Assembly (NCBI GenBank): GCA_947630585.1
Contig: CANRIE010000122.1
Coordinates: forward strand, 1 to 6,195
Length of the DNA stretch: 6,195 bases
Reading direction: 5' to 3'
From: an uncultured Bacilli bacterium
GTDB taxonomy: Bacteria > Bacillota_I > Bacilli_A > RF39 > UBA660
This document shows positions 5,266 through 6,195 of this stretch, piece by piece. The translations under genes were made by a program, and so were the position numbers. Each line of letters begins with the position of its first letter. Position 1 is the stretch's first letter. The notes beneath the pieces are model-generated. The model searched no databases, had not been told where the DNA came from, and saw only the letters and a list, made by a program, of their open reading frames with translations.

Positions 5266-5970
5266 ATGATAGTAGAAATAGAGCATATTATGAATAACAA
5301 GTTTGCTATAAAAGTAAATGGTGAATTAAAATATTTGGCAGGTAAAACCTGGATTAATATGAAATTACCATCTAGTGATACTTATATCATTACAACTAGT
5401 GATGATAAACTTCTTTATTTTTCTAAAAGAATTAAAGTTAAAAACTATGATTTTTTAGATATTAATAATAATCTTAATTGCAAAATTAATAAACAGGAGA
5501 TTGATTTTCAGAATCATAAATTTACTTGTCATGAAAAAGCAACGGGAACAATTGCAAATATTTCCATTTATGATGGAGATAAACAAATTTCTCAAATAGT
5601 TTTGCCTCAACAAAATGGGAAAATATATATATTTTTACTTGAGAAATATAAAAATTTAGATGCAATTATTTCTTTTTATACTGTTTTAGGAGATTGTTTA
5701 AGTTTATGGGATCGTGGAGAAGTTTTTGGAAGGCATGAAGTAGGATTTAAATATACTTATAGTAAAGATGATAATAAATATTATAATGAAAATTGGGTAA
5801 CAGATAATTTTGATAAAGTAAAAGTTGATAATATTTACAATGAGATCAATGCTAATAGACAAGTTTCAAAAGAAAAATATAAAAATCAAAGTAAAAAGAT
5901 TTTATTATTTGTAGGTTTAGGGTGGTTATTGTTATTGATAATTGCTATTATAGTGTTTATTTTAAAATAA
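5266..5970 (+). CDS. Hypothetical tail-anchored membrane protein
   Basis: I do not recognise this 234-residue protein. Most of it (about 1-175) is a soluble, probably beta-rich region of alternating polar and hydrophobic strands, with aromatic-rich patches (LEKYKNLDAIISFYTVLGDCLSLW, starting at 125; GFKYTYSKDDNKYY, 160-173). A Lys/Asn-rich linker (about 176-211) leads into one strongly hydrophobic helix, 212-233, that ends at the C-terminus. With no signal peptide and a positive stretch (KEKYKNQSKK) just before the helix, the likely topology is a cytoplasmic domain anchored to the membrane by its tail. The compact beta pattern faintly recalls bacterial LURP-one/tubby-C-like domains, but no diagnostic motif is visible, so this is only a guess. 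The gene has its own promoter and a strong ribosome binding site, so it is probably not co-regulated with the flavoproteins. Base composition matches its neighbours. Confidence 0.8.
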   Translation: MIVEIEHIMNNKFAIKVNGELKYLAGKTWINMKLPSSDTYIITTSDDKLLYFSKRIKVKNYDFLDINNNLNCKINKQEIDFQNHKFTCHEKATGTIANISIYDGDKQISQIVLPQQNGKIYIFLLEKYKNLDAIISFYTVLGDCLSLWDRGEVFGRHEVGFKYTYSKDDNKYYNENWVTDNFDKVKVDNIYNEINANRQVSKEKYKNQSKKILLFVGLGWLLLLIIAIIVFILK

Positions 5971-6124
5971 TTAATTAAAATTATTATACTACTAATATTT
6001 ACTCATAATGAATCTAACATTTTTGTATAATATGAAATTGTGTTTTATAAAATAATGAAAGAAATTAAACATTTATAATTGTCGAGTAACATAATAATAG
6101 AATAAACGAATATATAAACATAGT

Positions 6125-6154
6125 AAAAAAATAGAAAAGACTTCTATTTTTTTT
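6125..6154. terminator. Bidirectional AT-rich terminator after the tail-anchored protein gene
   Basis: An A-rich arm (6125-6136) and its complement (6142-6153) form a 12-bp stem around loop AAGAC. The right arm ends in eight T, and the left flank of A gives a T run on the opposite strand. It lies about 155 bases after the stop at 5970. It is the only good terminator for the plus-strand gene and could also serve a convergent gene beyond the window. Between 5971 and 6124 I see no gene. Confidence 0.6.
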
Positions 6155-6195
6155 CAAAATAATTAATTATATAATATAAAATACTAGAAATAATA

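Noticed and set aside
1..6195. CRISPR array, phage, toxin-antitoxin or defence island
   Set aside because: No regularly spaced repeats, phage genes or adjacent small gene pairs of that kind are visible; the only accessory gene is the PD-(D/E)XK one.

Overview
The window is very AT-rich DNA from a low-GC Bacillota (Firmicutes) chromosome, most likely a spore-forming or spore-former-derived anaerobe. The reasons are strong AGGAGG-type ribosome binding sites, a yabG-veg gene pair (yabG is a sporulation protease gene), a pair of flavoproteins of the kind common in Clostridia and related classes, and a PD-(D/E)XK transposase-family gene typical of gut Firmicutes. The standard bacterial code applies: TGA ends yabG, Trp is TGG, and CGG codons are used and have a matching tRNA. 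The species cannot be named from the sequence.

Layout. The left third is read on the minus strand. At 47-613 lies a PD-(D/E)XK (Rpn/PDDEXK_2-like) gene that looks short at its C-terminus and is visibly richer in G+C than its neighbours, so it is probably acquired accessory DNA. Positions 614-1002 hold no gene, only its leader and terminator-like hairpins. Next come yabG (1227-2003) and veg (1003-1230), joined by an ATGA stop/start overlap. A tRNA-Arg(CCG) gene (2188-2262, minus) follows, with its own extended -10 promoter and a strong intrinsic terminator.

The right half is read on the plus strand. Transcription diverges between the tRNA and an overlapping two-gene operon: an HI0933/BaiN-family flavoprotein (2408-3604) and a COG2509 FAD-dependent dehydrogenase (3597-5180). 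A separate gene with its own promoter (5266-5970) encodes an unrecognised 234-residue protein with a single C-terminal membrane anchor. An AT-rich hairpin at 6125-6154 is the likely terminator.

How they work together. YabG and Veg belong to developmental physiology (spore coat and germination protein processing; biofilm or growth regulation). The tRNA serves translation. The two flavoproteins are probably functionally linked redox enzymes of unknown substrate. I see no clear novel defence, CRISPR or mobile system. The least explained items are the tail-anchored protein, the flavoprotein pair and the short PD-(D/E)XK gene.
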